In this document: positions 18,636 through 27,922 of the stretch, piece after piece
Layout of the letters: the number at the start of each line of letters is the position of its first letter
How positions within the stretch are numbered: position 1 is the first letter of the stretch
NCBI GenBank assembly: GCA_945861245.1
Contig: CAMAUE010000002.1
Location: forward strand, 32,236 to 96,235
Length of the DNA: 64,000 nt
DNA from: Singulisphaera sp. GP187
GTDB lineage: Bacteria; Planctomycetota; Planctomycetia; Gemmatales; Gemmataceae
Direction: 5' to 3'
Made by a program: the position numbers and the translations under genes
The notes under the pieces: model-generated
The model's input: the letters and a program-made list of their open reading frames with translations, nothing else
Database searches by the model: none
Told to the model about the DNA's origin: nothing

Positions 18636-18703
18636 AAGCCCAATGGTGAGGTACTCCGAACCGTTGGGATCCCAGAGGTTCGGAGTACCTCACCTCTGGG
18701 CTT
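18636..18703. repeat. Composite family D inverted repeat, copy D2
   Basis: Overall 27-nt arms with two mismatches. Each half is itself a small hairpin (9-nt arms around GAGGTACTCCGA or its complement). It sits in the divergent promoter region between the ketosynthase pair and the alpha-oxoamine synthase. Confidence 0.85.
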
Positions 18704-18725
18704 CGTAGAGTCGAAGGAACGAAAC

Positions 18726-19985
18726 ATGGCAATCCAACCGATGCAGAACCTCGAGAAGGCGATCCGGCAAAATGGCCTGGTGCGCTTCATCGAACATTTC
18801 GCGCAACAATATCCGGATTCGCATTTGAAGGATATGATCGTCGACCGGCTAGGCCCCAATCGCGAGATGGAGGTCCAGGGACACGAGGTCATCAACTTCG
18901 GTTCCGACAGTTTTCTGGGACTGGATCAAGACCCGCGCGTGCGTGAAGCGATCGAGCGCGGCTTGCATCACTGGGGTTCGCACAATGGCGCGTCGCGCGC
19001 GTTTTCGTCGGTGCGTTCAAACGAGCAAGCCGAGGAAAAATTAGCGGCCTGGCTGGGCACGGAAGCAGCACTCATCTATCCATCGGTGAGCCTCACCAAT
19101 CTCGGCGCGCTGCCTGGCCTGGTGACGAAACGTGATCTGCTCGTTATCGATGAACATGCTCATAATTCGATGCAGGACGGCGCCAGGATCGCACAGGCCA
19201 ACGGAGTGCGCGTTGTGCCGTTCAGCCATTGCGACCCCGACGATCTCGATCGCACGCTGGAAGCCGCCGGCGAGTATCGCGTCGCCGTCGTCGCCATCGA
19301 CGGCGTTTACAGTATGACCGGCGCCCTGCCGCCGCTCGCTCGGCTCAACGAAGTCTGCCTGCGCCGCAACGCCGTGCTGTATGTCGATGACGCGCACGCC
19401 ACGGCGGTTCTCGGCCCCCATGGTCGAGGCACGGTGCTTGACGCCCTCGGGACCTATGACAACACCTTCGTCATTGGCTCGCTGTCGAAAGGTTTCTCGT
19501 GCTTCGGCGGTTTCATAGGCTGTAAACGCGAGTTCAAGCAGCTGCTCAAGATTCGCTCGAACACGTTCATTTTCGGCGGCCCGGTTCCGCCCGCCTACCT
19601 CGATGCCATCTGTGTCGTGTGCGATATTCTTGCCTCAAGCGAATACGACATCATCCGTGCTCGCTTGACGCGCAATCTCACGCAGCTTATTCGCGGCGCG
19701 GAGCAACTCGGATTGGTCGTTCTCGGCGGCGAAACGCCAATCGTGTCGATTCTCGTCGGCGACGAAGACGTGACGTTGCAAGCGGGCAAATTCCTGTTCG
19801 AGCAAGGCTTTTATGTTCAATCGGTGACGTTCCCCGCTGTGCCCTATCACGCCGGTGTGCTGCGCATCCAGGTGAACGCGAATCATCAACCAGGCGCTAT
19901 CACGGGCCTAGTTCACGGGCTGGCGAAACTGGCAGAATCGTTCGCATTGCCGACCACACGGAATGAATTGCGTCGCGCTGCATAA
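18726..19985 (+). CDS. Alpha-oxoamine synthase (SPT/KBL/AONS family, PLP-dependent)
   Basis: 419 residues; ATG 18726 follows GAAGGAA. INFGSDSFLGLDQDPRV, NGASRAFSSV and YVDDAHATAVLGPHGRG (the PLP-pyridine Asp) are hallmarks. SLSKGFSCFGGFIG carries the Schiff-base Lys near residue 254. Family members condense an amino acid with an acyl-CoA or acyl-ACP with loss of CO2: 2-amino-3-ketobutyrate ligase, 8-amino-7-oxononanoate synthase, serine palmitoyltransferase and others. No biotin or threonine genes are adjacent. The divergent ketosynthase/ketosynthase-like pair suggests a dedicated acyl donor, so a lipid or secondary-metabolite role is an attractive inference. The exact substrate cannot be decided from the sequence. 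Confidence 0.85.
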   Translation: MAIQPMQNLEKAIRQNGLVRFIEHFAQQYPDSHLKDMIVDRLGPNREMEVQGHEVINFGSDSFLGLDQDPRVREAIERGLHHWGSHNGASRAFSSVRSNEQAEEKLAAWLGTEAALIYPSVSLTNLGALPGLVTKRDLLVIDEHAHNSMQDGARIAQANGVRVVPFSHCDPDDLDRTLEAAGEYRVAVVAIDGVYSMTGALPPLARLNEVCLRRNAVLYVDDAHATAVLGPHGRGTVLDALGTYDNTFVIGSLSKGFSCFGGFIGCKREFKQLLKIRSNTFIFGGPVPPAYLDAICVVCDILASSEYDIIRARLTRNLTQLIRGAEQLGLVVLGGETPIVSILVGDEDVTLQAGKFLFEQGFYVQSVTFPAVPYHAGVLRIQVNANHQPGAITGLVHGLAKLAESFALPTTRNELRRAA

Positions 19986-20088
19986 CGTGACAACTCATTC
20001 AATAAACAAATGCGTTTGGCGGGTGCTTTTTTCAGTACGTACTGGACAGACCTAGCCGTCGCGCCTTCGCCAAAGAAACCAAACCCTC

Positions 20089-20616
20089 ATGACTATCCGT
20101 ATCGGAATCGTCACCATCTCCGATCGCGCGAGCCAGGGCGTCTACGAAGACAAAGGCGGCCCGGCGATCCAGGACTGCCTGCGCGAAATTCTGGCCTGCA
20201 CGTGGGAGCCGATCCCGCGGTTGATTCCCGACGAACAGCCTACCATCGAGGCGACACTTAGGGACTTATGCGATACGGAAAATTGCTGCCTCGTCGTCAC
20301 CACGGGTGGCACGGGGCCGGCGCGACGCGACGTCACGCCCGAAGCGACCGAAGCCGTGTGCGACAAGATCCTCGACGGGTTCGGCGAGCAGATGCGGGCC
20401 GTCTCGCTCAAAATCGTGCCGACGGCAATCCTCTCGCGGCAAATCGCGGGCATCCGCGGCAAGTCGCTGATCGTGAACCTGCCGGGCAAACCCAGCGCGA
20501 TCCGCGATTGCTTGCTCGCCGTGTTCCCTGCGGTACCGTATTGCATCGACCTGATCGAAGGGCCGTTCCTGACGACGAATGAAAACGTAGTGAAAGCGTT
20601 TCGGCCGAAGAAATAA
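20089..20616 (+). CDS. mogA: Molybdopterin adenylyltransferase (MogA/MoaB family)
   Basis: 175 residues. IGIVTISDRASQGVYEDKGG at the N-terminus, VVTTGGTGPARRDVTPEAT in the centre and SLIVNLPGKPSAIRDCL near the C-terminus are the three conserved blocks of the MoaB/MogA fold. The enzyme adenylates molybdopterin before molybdenum insertion, in the cytoplasm. It is encoded 103 bp after the alpha-oxoamine synthase on the same strand. Functionally it fits the molybdopterin oxidoreductase at 12523-14790. The length is close to other family members, and the call is firm. Confidence 0.9.
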   Translation: MTIRIGIVTISDRASQGVYEDKGGPAIQDCLREILACTWEPIPRLIPDEQPTIEATLRDLCDTENCCLVVTTGGTGPARRDVTPEATEAVCDKILDGFGEQMRAVSLKIVPTAILSRQIAGIRGKSLIVNLPGKPSAIRDCLLAVFPAVPYCIDLIEGPFLTTNENVVKAFRPKK

Positions 20617-21165
20617 GCGTCGGACTTCTCGATAAGCGTTCGCTGGTTGAGGCCGATTTCTGGAATTATGGAGCTAAACTGCGGGCGGTTGAGAATTGTT
20701 GCATTTTCAGAGCCTGAGCGCCAGCGAATGGCCATGCGGTGCCCTTCGCTGGCGCTCAGGCTCTGACCGGACAAAGTCATCCGCTCGAAGTATTATCACC
20801 GCTGGGGATCATTTAGTTCAGCGACGAATGGCCAAGTGAGTGACAATGGTCAGCGATGGTTTCCGCAGAGAGCGCTGTCGCAACATCGGCCTCGAACTGG
20901 CCGACGGTCGCGGAGATATTGAGGGCCAACCTTGTCTGCTTGTTGGGATGGGTTGATGGGTATCCCAAGTCTGGCAGGCGGTCATTGTTCGCTCAACGCC
21001 AACTGAACTCTCTCAACCTCATGACGGACAAGTCGTTGTCGCTGAGTGAATTTTATTCGTGTCAGGACCCTTTGATGTAAGTGTATATACTTATTCTGAC
21101 GAATCTTGATACCTTTTCCCGTGCATACCGCGATCTGAAACGATCAAGCATTGATCTGTATGGCC
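20617..21165. other. Intergenic region containing a MITE-like element
   Basis: About 550 bp between convergent genes. It holds family C copy C2 (20675-20794). A 74-codon plus-strand frame at 20856-21080 has no recognisable protein character, and I do not call it. Confidence 0.6.
20675..20794 (+). mobile_element. Family C MITE-like element, copy C2
   Basis: 120 bp, in the same orientation as C1 and aligned with it end to end (CTGCGGGCGGTTGAG at the left, ACCGGACAAA then CCGCTCGAAGTAT at the right). The internal hairpin arm is AGAGCCTGAGCGCCAGCGA. Confidence 0.75.
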
Positions 21166-23679
21166 TTACCGCTTCGCTGTGTGCAAGGGTAGTCGCTGCG
21201 CCGGCGGGCCACGGAACGTCTCGACGAGCATGTCGTGTTCAGTTGGCCGAACCGTGATCGCGCCGGTGGGCCAGGTGGCGAGGTAGGTCGCGCCGTGGGA
21301 TTCATAGGTCTTGATACTCGCACGCTCGAACTTGGGCGAGGTCTGGCTGCTGACCACGAGCTTCGGTTTCGCCCATTTCGCCAGGGCCGGGTTGTTCGAG
21401 CTTTCGCTGCCGTGGTGTGGAGCCATCATCACGTCCACGGGCGTCGGCGGTTGACTGAGGAGCTGCGTCAAGCCTTCCTTTTCGAGATCGCCCGTCAGCA
21501 GCATCGACCAATCGGCATGCGTGACGTGTAACACCAGGCTGCGCGTATTCTCGTTGCCCGCAGGCCCGACGGCCGGCGGATGTAGCACGCGAAAGTGAAC
21601 GCCATCGACCTCCCAACGGCTGCCGACCTTGACCACTTCCATGTCGATGCGCTGCTTCTCGATCGCTGCGAGCGTCTTGCGAACGCCAGCCGAATCGCGC
21701 TCGGCAAACGTCGGCGTGCAAATAATACGATTGATGGCGAAGCGCTCGGCGAGTTGAGGCAAGCCGTTGAAGTGATCGAGATCGGCATGCGACAGGATCA
21801 CGTCGTCGATTCGGCAAATGCCGCGCGACCAGAGGAATGGCGCGATATGCCGGCGAGTCACATCCGGCCCGGCCGTCGCGCCGGCGTCGTAGACGATGAC
21901 CCTGCCCGACGGCGTCTCGATCACCGTGCACAGGCCATGCCCGACGGCGACAAACGTGCAGCGCAACTCGCCGGGCCGATGCGGCGCGAACACTAGAGCC
22001 ACGCCGAGCACCCACCAAGCCGCGCCGACGCCGATCGCGATTCGCGTGGCATTACCGACGATATACGACGAAATACCTATAAATAATCCCACGCAGAAGA
22101 CCCACGACCACCACGCCGGCACATCGGGCACGAACACGTATGCGCCGGGGACCATTAAACCGATGTCCACCAGCCAATCGCCCATGCCCAGCGTGATCTG
22201 CGTCAGCCAGCCGAACAACCAGGCGAGCGGGGGCAGCCAGGCGGCGAACAACAAACACGCGAAACCGGTCACCAGCGCGATCGAAGTCAGCACCACCATC
22301 GGCGGGCCAAGCAACAACGCGATCGGCGATACGTTGTGATAGTGATGCGCGACCAACGGCGTGATCGCCAGCCAAACCATGGCGTTGACGACATAGGCTG
22401 CAAAGGCCGCCCGCGCCAGCCACAGCCCAAGCCACACGGGCCAGGATTGCGATTGGGCGATTAGGTCTTCGAGCGCATCGGGCGGCGTATCGGTCCAGCG
22501 CGAGACGCCCCAGGCCAGCACGGCACTGGCGAGGAACGACAGCTGGCAGCCCGCGTTGAAGATGTCGGTCGGGTTGACCGCGAGCACGCCGATCCAGCCA
22601 AGCGCGAACGTGTTGGCGTACGACACCGGCCGCCGCAGCATCACGCCGCCGCAGTAGGCCGCGACGACCCAGGCAGCCCGCATGACCGGAGACCGACCGC
22701 CCGTCATCATCGCGTAAGTGATTAGCACCAGGGCGATGATCGGCGCCGCCGAGCGCCTGCGGTTGCCGGCGATGCGAGCGCTGAACCAGAACAGCCAGGC
22801 GAGCACGACGAGATGCTGCCCGGAGATCGCGAGGACATGGACGATGCCGCTGCGTTGATACTTGTCCCAGCCGGCGCTGCCTAGCCCCGAGCCTTCGCCG
22901 AGCAGCAGTGCTGACGCCAGATCGTGATGGGCCGACATGTTTTGTTTGAGCGACGCCTGCCCCCATTCGCGCACGACGGCGAGCACGCCCCACAGCGACG
23001 TTGGCCAACCGCGACGGACGAGCTGCGCCTCGTCGGTCTCCAGCACAGTCAGTGTCGTCGTGATGCCTTGATCGCGCAGGAAATCCGCATAATCGAACTC
23101 GCCCGGATTCATCGGCTCGCCCGGATGTGCCAGTCGGCCCAGCAGTTCGACCTCGTCGCCAGCGGTGAACGGTATCTCGGCGAATCGGCCCTGCAGAGTC
23201 ACCTGCGATAGGCCGCTGCAGCGCATCCATTGGCGATCGGTAATGTCCTGGCGTTCAGTGACGCGCACGGCAAAACGCACGGTCGGCTTGGCGGATTGTG
23301 TGCGCAGCGGATCGATCTGGCCTGGAAATGAAATCGGCGCGGAATGCACGACACCACGCAGCCGAGCGATGTGTGGCTCGCGGGCGGCGTGTCGGCTGAG
23401 ATCGTCGGCGGGGAGGTAATGGCGATGCCAATGATGGAAGGCGGATCCGAGCGCGATGAGCGTCAGCCATAAGGCAACGAGTACGATCCGCGTGTCGCCA
23501 CGAAATGCCGCCACTGCGACGGCAGCAGCACAAACAAACGCGGTCACGAGACTCGTTTCAAATGGGATGACGAGATGCCGATCCGCCACGATGCCCACGG
23601 TAAGTGCGAGCGCGATCGGCACGAGCGGCGCGGTCCAGAACCCCAACGATCTTGGGGCGACGAGCATCGATGAAACCAT
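21166..23679 (-). CDS. comEC: ComEC/Rec2-family DNA-uptake channel protein
   Basis: About 837 residues. ATG 23679 is preceded by GGAG; an in-frame GTG at 23694 is the alternative. Two N-terminal membrane segments lead into an OB-like soluble part (about 100-240). A multi-pass competence domain follows (SGIVHVLAISGQHLVVLAWL; MMTGGRSPVMRAAWVVAAYC). The C-terminal third is a metallo-beta-lactamase-like domain with VGHGLCTVIETPSGRVIVYD, SHADLDHFNGL and MMAPHHGSESS. ComEC carries single-stranded DNA through the inner membrane during natural transformation. Other com genes are absent nearby, as is usual in planctomycetes. The gene is complete, with all three parts. Confidence 0.9.
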   Translation of the reverse strand: MVSSMLVAPRSLGFWTAPLVPIALALTVGIVADRHLVIPFETSLVTAFVCAAAVAVAAFRGDTRIVLVALWLTLIALGSAFHHWHRHYLPADDLSRHAAREPHIARLRGVVHSAPISFPGQIDPLRTQSAKPTVRFAVRVTERQDITDRQWMRCSGLSQVTLQGRFAEIPFTAGDEVELLGRLAHPGEPMNPGEFDYADFLRDQGITTTLTVLETDEAQLVRRGWPTSLWGVLAVVREWGQASLKQNMSAHHDLASALLLGEGSGLGSAGWDKYQRSGIVHVLAISGQHLVVLAWLFWFSARIAGNRRRSAAPIIALVLITYAMMTGGRSPVMRAAWVVAAYCGGVMLRRPVSYANTFALGWIGVLAVNPTDIFNAGCQLSFLASAVLAWGVSRWTDTPPDALEDLIAQSQSWPVWLGLWLARAAFAAYVVNAMVWLAITPLVAHHYHNVSPIALLLGPPMVVLTSIALVTGFACLLFAAWLPPLAWLFGWLTQITLGMGDWLVDIGLMVPGAYVFVPDVPAWWSWVFCVGLFIGISSYIVGNATRIAIGVGAAWWVLGVALVFAPHRPGELRCTFVAVGHGLCTVIETPSGRVIVYDAGATAGPDVTRRHIAPFLWSRGICRIDDVILSHADLDHFNGLPQLAERFAINRIICTPTFAERDSAGVRKTLAAIEKQRIDMEVVKVGSRWEVDGVHFRVLHPPAVGPAGNENTRSLVLHVTHADWSMLLTGDLEKEGLTQLLSQPPTPVDVMMAPHHGSESSNNPALAKWAKPKLVVSSQTSPKFERASIKTYESHGATYLATWPTGAITVRPTEHDMLVETFRGPPAQRLPLHTAKR

Positions 23680-23742
23680 CCGCTCCAACTTCACGAAATC
23701 GTGGCACGAGAAAAAATGCCCTTAACGGGTGAGTTTGATGCT

Positions 23743-23827
23743 TTTCCGAGCCGCGACCGTCAGGGAGTGGCCGACTGGGTGCCGTGCGTTTATCGTCGGC
23801 CGCTCCCTGACGGTCGCGGCTCGGAAA
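23743..23827. repeat. Long inverted repeat E
   Basis: Arms of 33 nt (23743-23775 and 23795-23827) with one mismatch. The right arm codes for the C-terminal residues of the DUF2784 protein. The arm motif is CCGAGCCGCGACCGTCAGGG. Confidence 0.9.
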
Positions 23828-24275
23828 CTTCTTGAGTCGTCGGAAGTTGGCGTCGAAATCGCGGCGGGACCAGGAAGACCGTCGCCAACGTCAGCCCGGC
23901 GAAAACATAGTAGCTCGCATCCAGGACGACCCCATGTTTGCTCGCGTCATAGAATGTGAATTTTCGTAGATGCCGACTGATGAAACCGAAATCGTCGTCG
24001 CTCCAATTTTGATTGCGGAAGTCCGGATCCAATTGTCCCGCCTCGATCTGGAGATTGTATTCCAGGGTCGTGAGCGGGCATTCGAACTCGACCATCGCTT
24101 CCACCGCAACGATGACGATCGTGCCGACATGTGCGACCCGAAACCACGGATTGCGAATCCAGCGCCAACGAAGCCCCCATCCGATCAGGATGGCGACTTG
24201 CCCCAGCACGACAAACGCAATGATCGCGAAATGGATGATACTAACCAACTCGGCCAACACGGCGTAGATATTCAT
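23790..24275 (-). CDS. DUF2784-family membrane protein
   Basis: About 161 residues from ATG 24275 (MNIYAVLAELVSIIHFAIIA). Upstream in-frame codons to 24371 are not hydrophobic and are left out. Four hydrophobic segments, the motif ECPLTTLE (about residues 65-72) and the late FYDASKHG region match the small DUF2784 family, whose function is unknown. The last residues SEPRPSGSGRR are encoded by the right arm of inverted repeat E, so the natural C-terminus has probably been replaced or extended by the repeat. It is divergent from mutS with about 360 bp between starts. Confidence 0.8.
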   Translation of the reverse strand: MNIYAVLAELVSIIHFAIIAFVVLGQVAILIGWGLRWRWIRNPWFRVAHVGTIVIVAVEAMVEFECPLTTLEYNLQIEAGQLDPDFRNQNWSDDDFGFISRHLRKFTFYDASKHGVVLDASYYVFAGLTLATVFLVPPRFRRQLPTTQEVSEPRPSGSGRR

Positions 24276-24580
24276 GTGTGTGCGTTCCAACGAGCAGGTG
24301 GGCTTTGGCAGTTTCCCGCGGCCAGCGAAGCGGATCTCTTGACGGCAGGTGTGCACAACGGAGCTGAGCATACCTGCGAAGCCTTCGTTGCGGTACGTTC
24401 TTACCTACCGGTGAACGCCGCGAAGGCATGGATGGGGTGATTGTATTAGAGAGCCTGGATGGGTGCTACGCCGCCGGGCTGAAAGGCCGTAGCCATGCAT
24501 TCCACCTCTATCGCCTTCTCTCACGCCTGACCATTTCCGCCGCAAGTCGTAAAATTCGCATTTGGCTTTCGATTTTACAT

Positions 24581-24622
24581 TTGCCGCTTGCTGTTTGGCG
24601 AGCGCTAAGCCGCGAGCGGCAA
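24581..24622. repeat. Degenerate family A inverted repeat, A3
   Basis: Arms of about 20 nt with four mismatches, ending 16 bp before the mutS start. The right half (AGCGCTAAGCCGCGAGCGG) is close to the family consensus. Confidence 0.65.
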
Positions 24623-24637
24623 ACAGAGGGCGGGTTC

Positions 24638-27142
24638 ATGGCCACTCCCATGATGCAGCAGTATTGGGATGCGAAGAATCAGTATCCCGGCATGCTGCTC
24701 TTCTTTCGCATGGGGGACTTTTACGAACTGTTTGAAGACGACGCGAAGACCGCCGCCAAGGTGCTTGGTCTGACGCTGACGAGTCGGGACAAAGAAATCG
24801 TGATGGCCGGCTTTCCGCATCATTCGCTGGAGATGCACCTGCACACGCTGTTGCGGGCGGGCTTTCGTGTCGCGGTGTGCGATCAAGTCGAGGAGGCGTC
24901 GCAGGCGAAGGGCCTCGTCAAGCGGGCGGTGACGCGCGTGGTGACGCCGGGCACGGTGACGGAATCGGACCTGCTCGATCCGAAACAGAACAACCACATC
25001 GCCGCGGTGTTGCCGACGACGGCGAACGGCACGACCGGCCTGGCCTGGCTGGATGTCTCGACGGGGCAGTTTCACGCGATGGATGCCACGCCCGATCGGC
25101 TGCGCGATGAGCTGTCGCGCATCACGCCGACGGAATGCATTTGCCCGGAAGGCTCCGCCAACACACTCGCCCCGGTGCTGTCGCGCCTCGCCGTTGTGCC
25201 CGCGCTCTCAACTCGGCCTGACTGGACGTTCGACGCGCGCACCGCCCGAGAAGCATTGGCCAAGCATTTCGGCGTATCGACATTCGCCGGCTTCGGGTTC
25301 GATGATTCGCAAGTCTGCCTCGCCGCCGCTGGGGCACTGCTCTTGTATGTGCAAGAGATGCTCAAGACCGACGTAAGGCACATCCGTCGGCTGTTCCCGT
25401 ATGCCGCGGGTAATGTGCTCCAGCTTGACGATGTCACCCGCCGCAGTCTGGAGTTGACGCGCACGCTGCGCGAAGGCGATCGGCAAGGCTCGGTGCTTGC
25501 CGCCATCGACCGCAGCGTGACGACGATGGGCGCGAGACTATTGCAAGAATGGCTGCTGGCGCCGCTCGCCGACCGCGCCGCCATCGAAGCAAGGCTCGAC
25601 GGCGTGACCGAACTGCTCGACCATTCGACGTTGCGCAACGAGCTGCGCGAATCGTTCAAGGAGGTACACGACCTGCAACGCCTGACGACGCGCGCCAGCA
25701 CCGGACGCGCCTTGCCACGCGATCTGGCAGCCATTGCGAGGACGTTGCGCTTTCTGCCGACGATCAAGGCGAAGATCGCCGCGCGCAAGTCGGCGATCCT
25801 GCGCGACCTCGAAGCCAACCTCGAACTCTGCCAAGACCTGCGCGGCCTGCTCGACTCGGCTCTCATCGACGAACCGCCGATAAGTCCGAAGGAAGGCGGC
25901 CTGATTAAATCGGGCTACAACGCCGAGCTCGATGAGCTGCGCGACATCGCCAAGGGCGGCAAGGAATGGATCGCACGGTTCCAGGCGGCCGAGATCACCC
26001 GCACCGGCATCAACTCGCTCAAGGTCGGCTTCAACCATGTCTTCGGCTACTACATCGAGATCACGCACACGCATCTCACCAAGGTTCCCAGCGACTACCA
26101 ACGCAAGCAGACGCTGAAAAATGCTGAGCGCTATATCACGCCGGAGTTGAAGGAATACGAGGAAAAGGTACTCTCCGCCGAGGAGAAGAGCCAGGCCCGA
26201 GAATACGATATTTTTCTTAATCTGCGTGACCGCGTCGCCGGCGAGACACATCGGCTATTGCAGACGGGCGAAGTGCTCGCGAATCTCGACGTGCTCGCAT
26301 CGCTCGCGGAATTGGCGTCGTCGCGCCAGTACGTCAGGCCGACGCTCGTCGACGAACCGGTACTCGTGCTCAAAGATGGCCGACATCCCGTGCTCGACCA
26401 AACGCTGCCGCCGGGGACGTTCGTGCCGAACGATGTGATGCTGGGAACAGGCGACGGCATGTTCGCACTCATCACGGGACCTAACATGGCAGGTAAAAGC
26501 ACTTATATCCGCCAAGTCGCGTTGCTCACGCTGCTCGCGCAGATCGGCAGCTATGTGCCGGCGGCGAGCGCGACGGTCGGCATCGCCGATCGCATCTTTA
26601 CACGAGTCGGCGCGTCGGACGAACTGAGCCGCGGGCAGAGCACGTTCATGGTCGAGATGACCGAGGCGGCCAACATCCTCAACAACGCCACGCCGCACAG
26701 CCTCGTGATACTCGACGAGATCGGCCGAGGTACGTCAACGTACGACGGCGTATCGCTGGCCTGGGCGATCACGGAGTACCTGCACACGCAGGTCGGTTGC
26801 CGAACGCTGTTCGCGACGCACTATCACGAGTTGGCCCAGCTCGCCGAGACGTTGCCGAACTTGCGCAATTACAATGTGCTGGTGCGCGAGTGGCAGGACG
26901 AGATCATCTTTCTGCACAAGATTGCGCCGGGCAGTGCGGACAAGAGCTACGGCATCCATGTCGCGCGGTTGGCAGGCGTTCCGCCGGAAGTGCTCGATCG
27001 GGCCTCGCAGGTATTGAAGCAGCTCGAATCGCACCATCTTGACGAAGAGCTGTCGAAGCCGCGCTTGCGCAAGACGAAGAAAGTGATCCGCGAGGTAATG
27101 CCGATGCTGTTCGACATGGATGAGGGTGACGCGCTGGTCTAA
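24638..27142 (+). CDS. mutS: DNA mismatch repair protein MutS
   Basis: 834 residues. ATG 24638 (MATPMMQQYWD) follows GAGGGCGG; the frame open to 24428 reads through repeat A3 and is rejected. FFRMGDFYELF (about 21-31) is the mismatch-binding Phe-x-Glu motif. GPNMAGKSTYIRQ near 613 is Walker A and DEIGRGTSTYDG near 692 is Walker B, followed by FATHYHEL. The C-terminal helix-turn-helix dimerisation region follows. MutS recognises mismatches and small loops, then recruits MutL in the cytoplasm. The protein is complete and of normal length. mutL is not in the window. Confidence 0.95.
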   Translation: MATPMMQQYWDAKNQYPGMLLFFRMGDFYELFEDDAKTAAKVLGLTLTSRDKEIVMAGFPHHSLEMHLHTLLRAGFRVAVCDQVEEASQAKGLVKRAVTRVVTPGTVTESDLLDPKQNNHIAAVLPTTANGTTGLAWLDVSTGQFHAMDATPDRLRDELSRITPTECICPEGSANTLAPVLSRLAVVPALSTRPDWTFDARTAREALAKHFGVSTFAGFGFDDSQVCLAAAGALLLYVQEMLKTDVRHIRRLFPYAAGNVLQLDDVTRRSLELTRTLREGDRQGSVLAAIDRSVTTMGARLLQEWLLAPLADRAAIEARLDGVTELLDHSTLRNELRESFKEVHDLQRLTTRASTGRALPRDLAAIARTLRFLPTIKAKIAARKSAILRDLEANLELCQDLRGLLDSALIDEPPISPKEGGLIKSGYNAELDELRDIAKGGKEWIARFQAAEITRTGINSLKVGFNHVFGYYIEITHTHLTKVPSDYQRKQTLKNAERYITPELKEYEEKVLSAEEKSQAREYDIFLNLRDRVAGETHRLLQTGEVLANLDVLASLAELASSRQYVRPTLVDEPVLVLKDGRHPVLDQTLPPGTFVPNDVMLGTGDGMFALITGPNMAGKSTYIRQVALLTLLAQIGSYVPAASATVGIADRIFTRVGASDELSRGQSTFMVEMTEAANILNNATPHSLVILDEIGRGTSTYDGVSLAWAITEYLHTQVGCRTLFATHYHELAQLAETLPNLRNYNVLVREWQDEIIFLHKIAPGSADKSYGIHVARLAGVPPEVLDRASQVLKQLESHHLDEELSKPRLRKTKKVIREVMPMLFDMDEGDALV

Positions 27143-27484
27143 CACGTCGGTGTTCGGTGCAAGAAAGGTGGCTATCCATCATTGCCACGGCCGACAAAAG
27201 CCTATACGAGCCGGAAGCGTAAGCGACGGATTTCTCCAGCCCGTCGCTTACGCTTCCGGCTCGTAAAGGCTTTTGTCGCGCGTCCACCCGATTCAGGTAC
27301 TCGCATCAAAACTCAGTTCGGATTTGCATTCATCTAGTTTTCGACCTACGTTTCATCAGGCGATAACCCCAACTGCCATTGGTCGCTGTTTCTCTGTGAT
27401 TTATCCTCGTTGCGGATAACATTTTGGCCGATGGCGCTCCCTTTGCGTTGTTGCGATCCGAAATAGCATCGGCAACGCCCGAGC
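27143..27484. other. Intergenic region holding a family B element
   Basis: About 340 bp between mutS and the first TadE-like gene. Apart from hairpin B3 I see no gene or clear promoter. Confidence 0.6.
27192..27278. repeat. Family B inverted repeat with outer arms, copy B3
   Basis: Arms of 38 nt (27192-27229 and 27241-27278) with one mismatch. The inner arm is the family B core. The outer part begins CGACAAAAG and is shared with copy B4, so the element is larger than the hairpin core. Confidence 0.9.
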
Positions 27485-27922
27485 ATGGATTATTCGATGC
27501 AATCTCGTCACACGTTGCGAACCAATCCCGAACGATCTGGCGCCCATACAGTCGAGTTCGCGCTCGTGTTGCCAGTCTTCGTGATTTTCATTTTCGGTTT
27601 AGTCGAGGTCGGCCGTGGCATGATGACCTCAACACTATTGACGAACGCCGCCCGTGCGGGTTGCCGAACCGGTACCTTGCCAAACAAGGCGACTTCGGAT
27701 GCGACCGCCGCCGTGGACGATCTCCTCAAGACGGGCGGCATCTCGGGCTATACCACGACCGTCAGCGTGAACGGCAGTACCACCGCGAACGTATCCGCCG
27801 GTGTGACCGGCGACACGATAACCGTCCTTGTCACCGTTCCCGCGAGCAAGATATCGTGGATTCCCGGTGCTGGATACTTGGTCGGGAATATCTCGGGAAC
27901 GTTCTCGCTGCCCCATGAATGA
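27485..27922 (+). CDS. TadE-like pseudopilin (1)
   Basis: 145 residues from ATG 27485 (a second ATG at 27497). ERSGAHTVEFALVLPVFVIF is the TadE signature: a short leader with Gly-Ala before a conserved Thr-Val-Glu and one transmembrane helix, then FGLVEVGRGMM. The rest is a small exported domain with no known motif. TadE-like proteins are minor pseudopilins of Flp/Tad pili, inserted in the inner membrane. The stop overlaps the next start by ATGA. No tadA, tadB, tadC or rcpA gene is in the window, so assembly machinery would have to be encoded elsewhere. Confidence 0.85.
   Translation: MDYSMQSRHTLRTNPERSGAHTVEFALVLPVFVIFIFGLVEVGRGMMTSTLLTNAARAGCRTGTLPNKATSDATAAVDDLLKTGGISGYTTTVSVNGSTTANVSAGVTGDTITVLVTVPASKISWIPGAGYLVGNISGTFSLPHE

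Noticed and set aside
20856..21080. Plus-strand frame of 74 codons
   Set aside because: No domain and no convincing start context; it lies in a repeat-bearing intergenic region.
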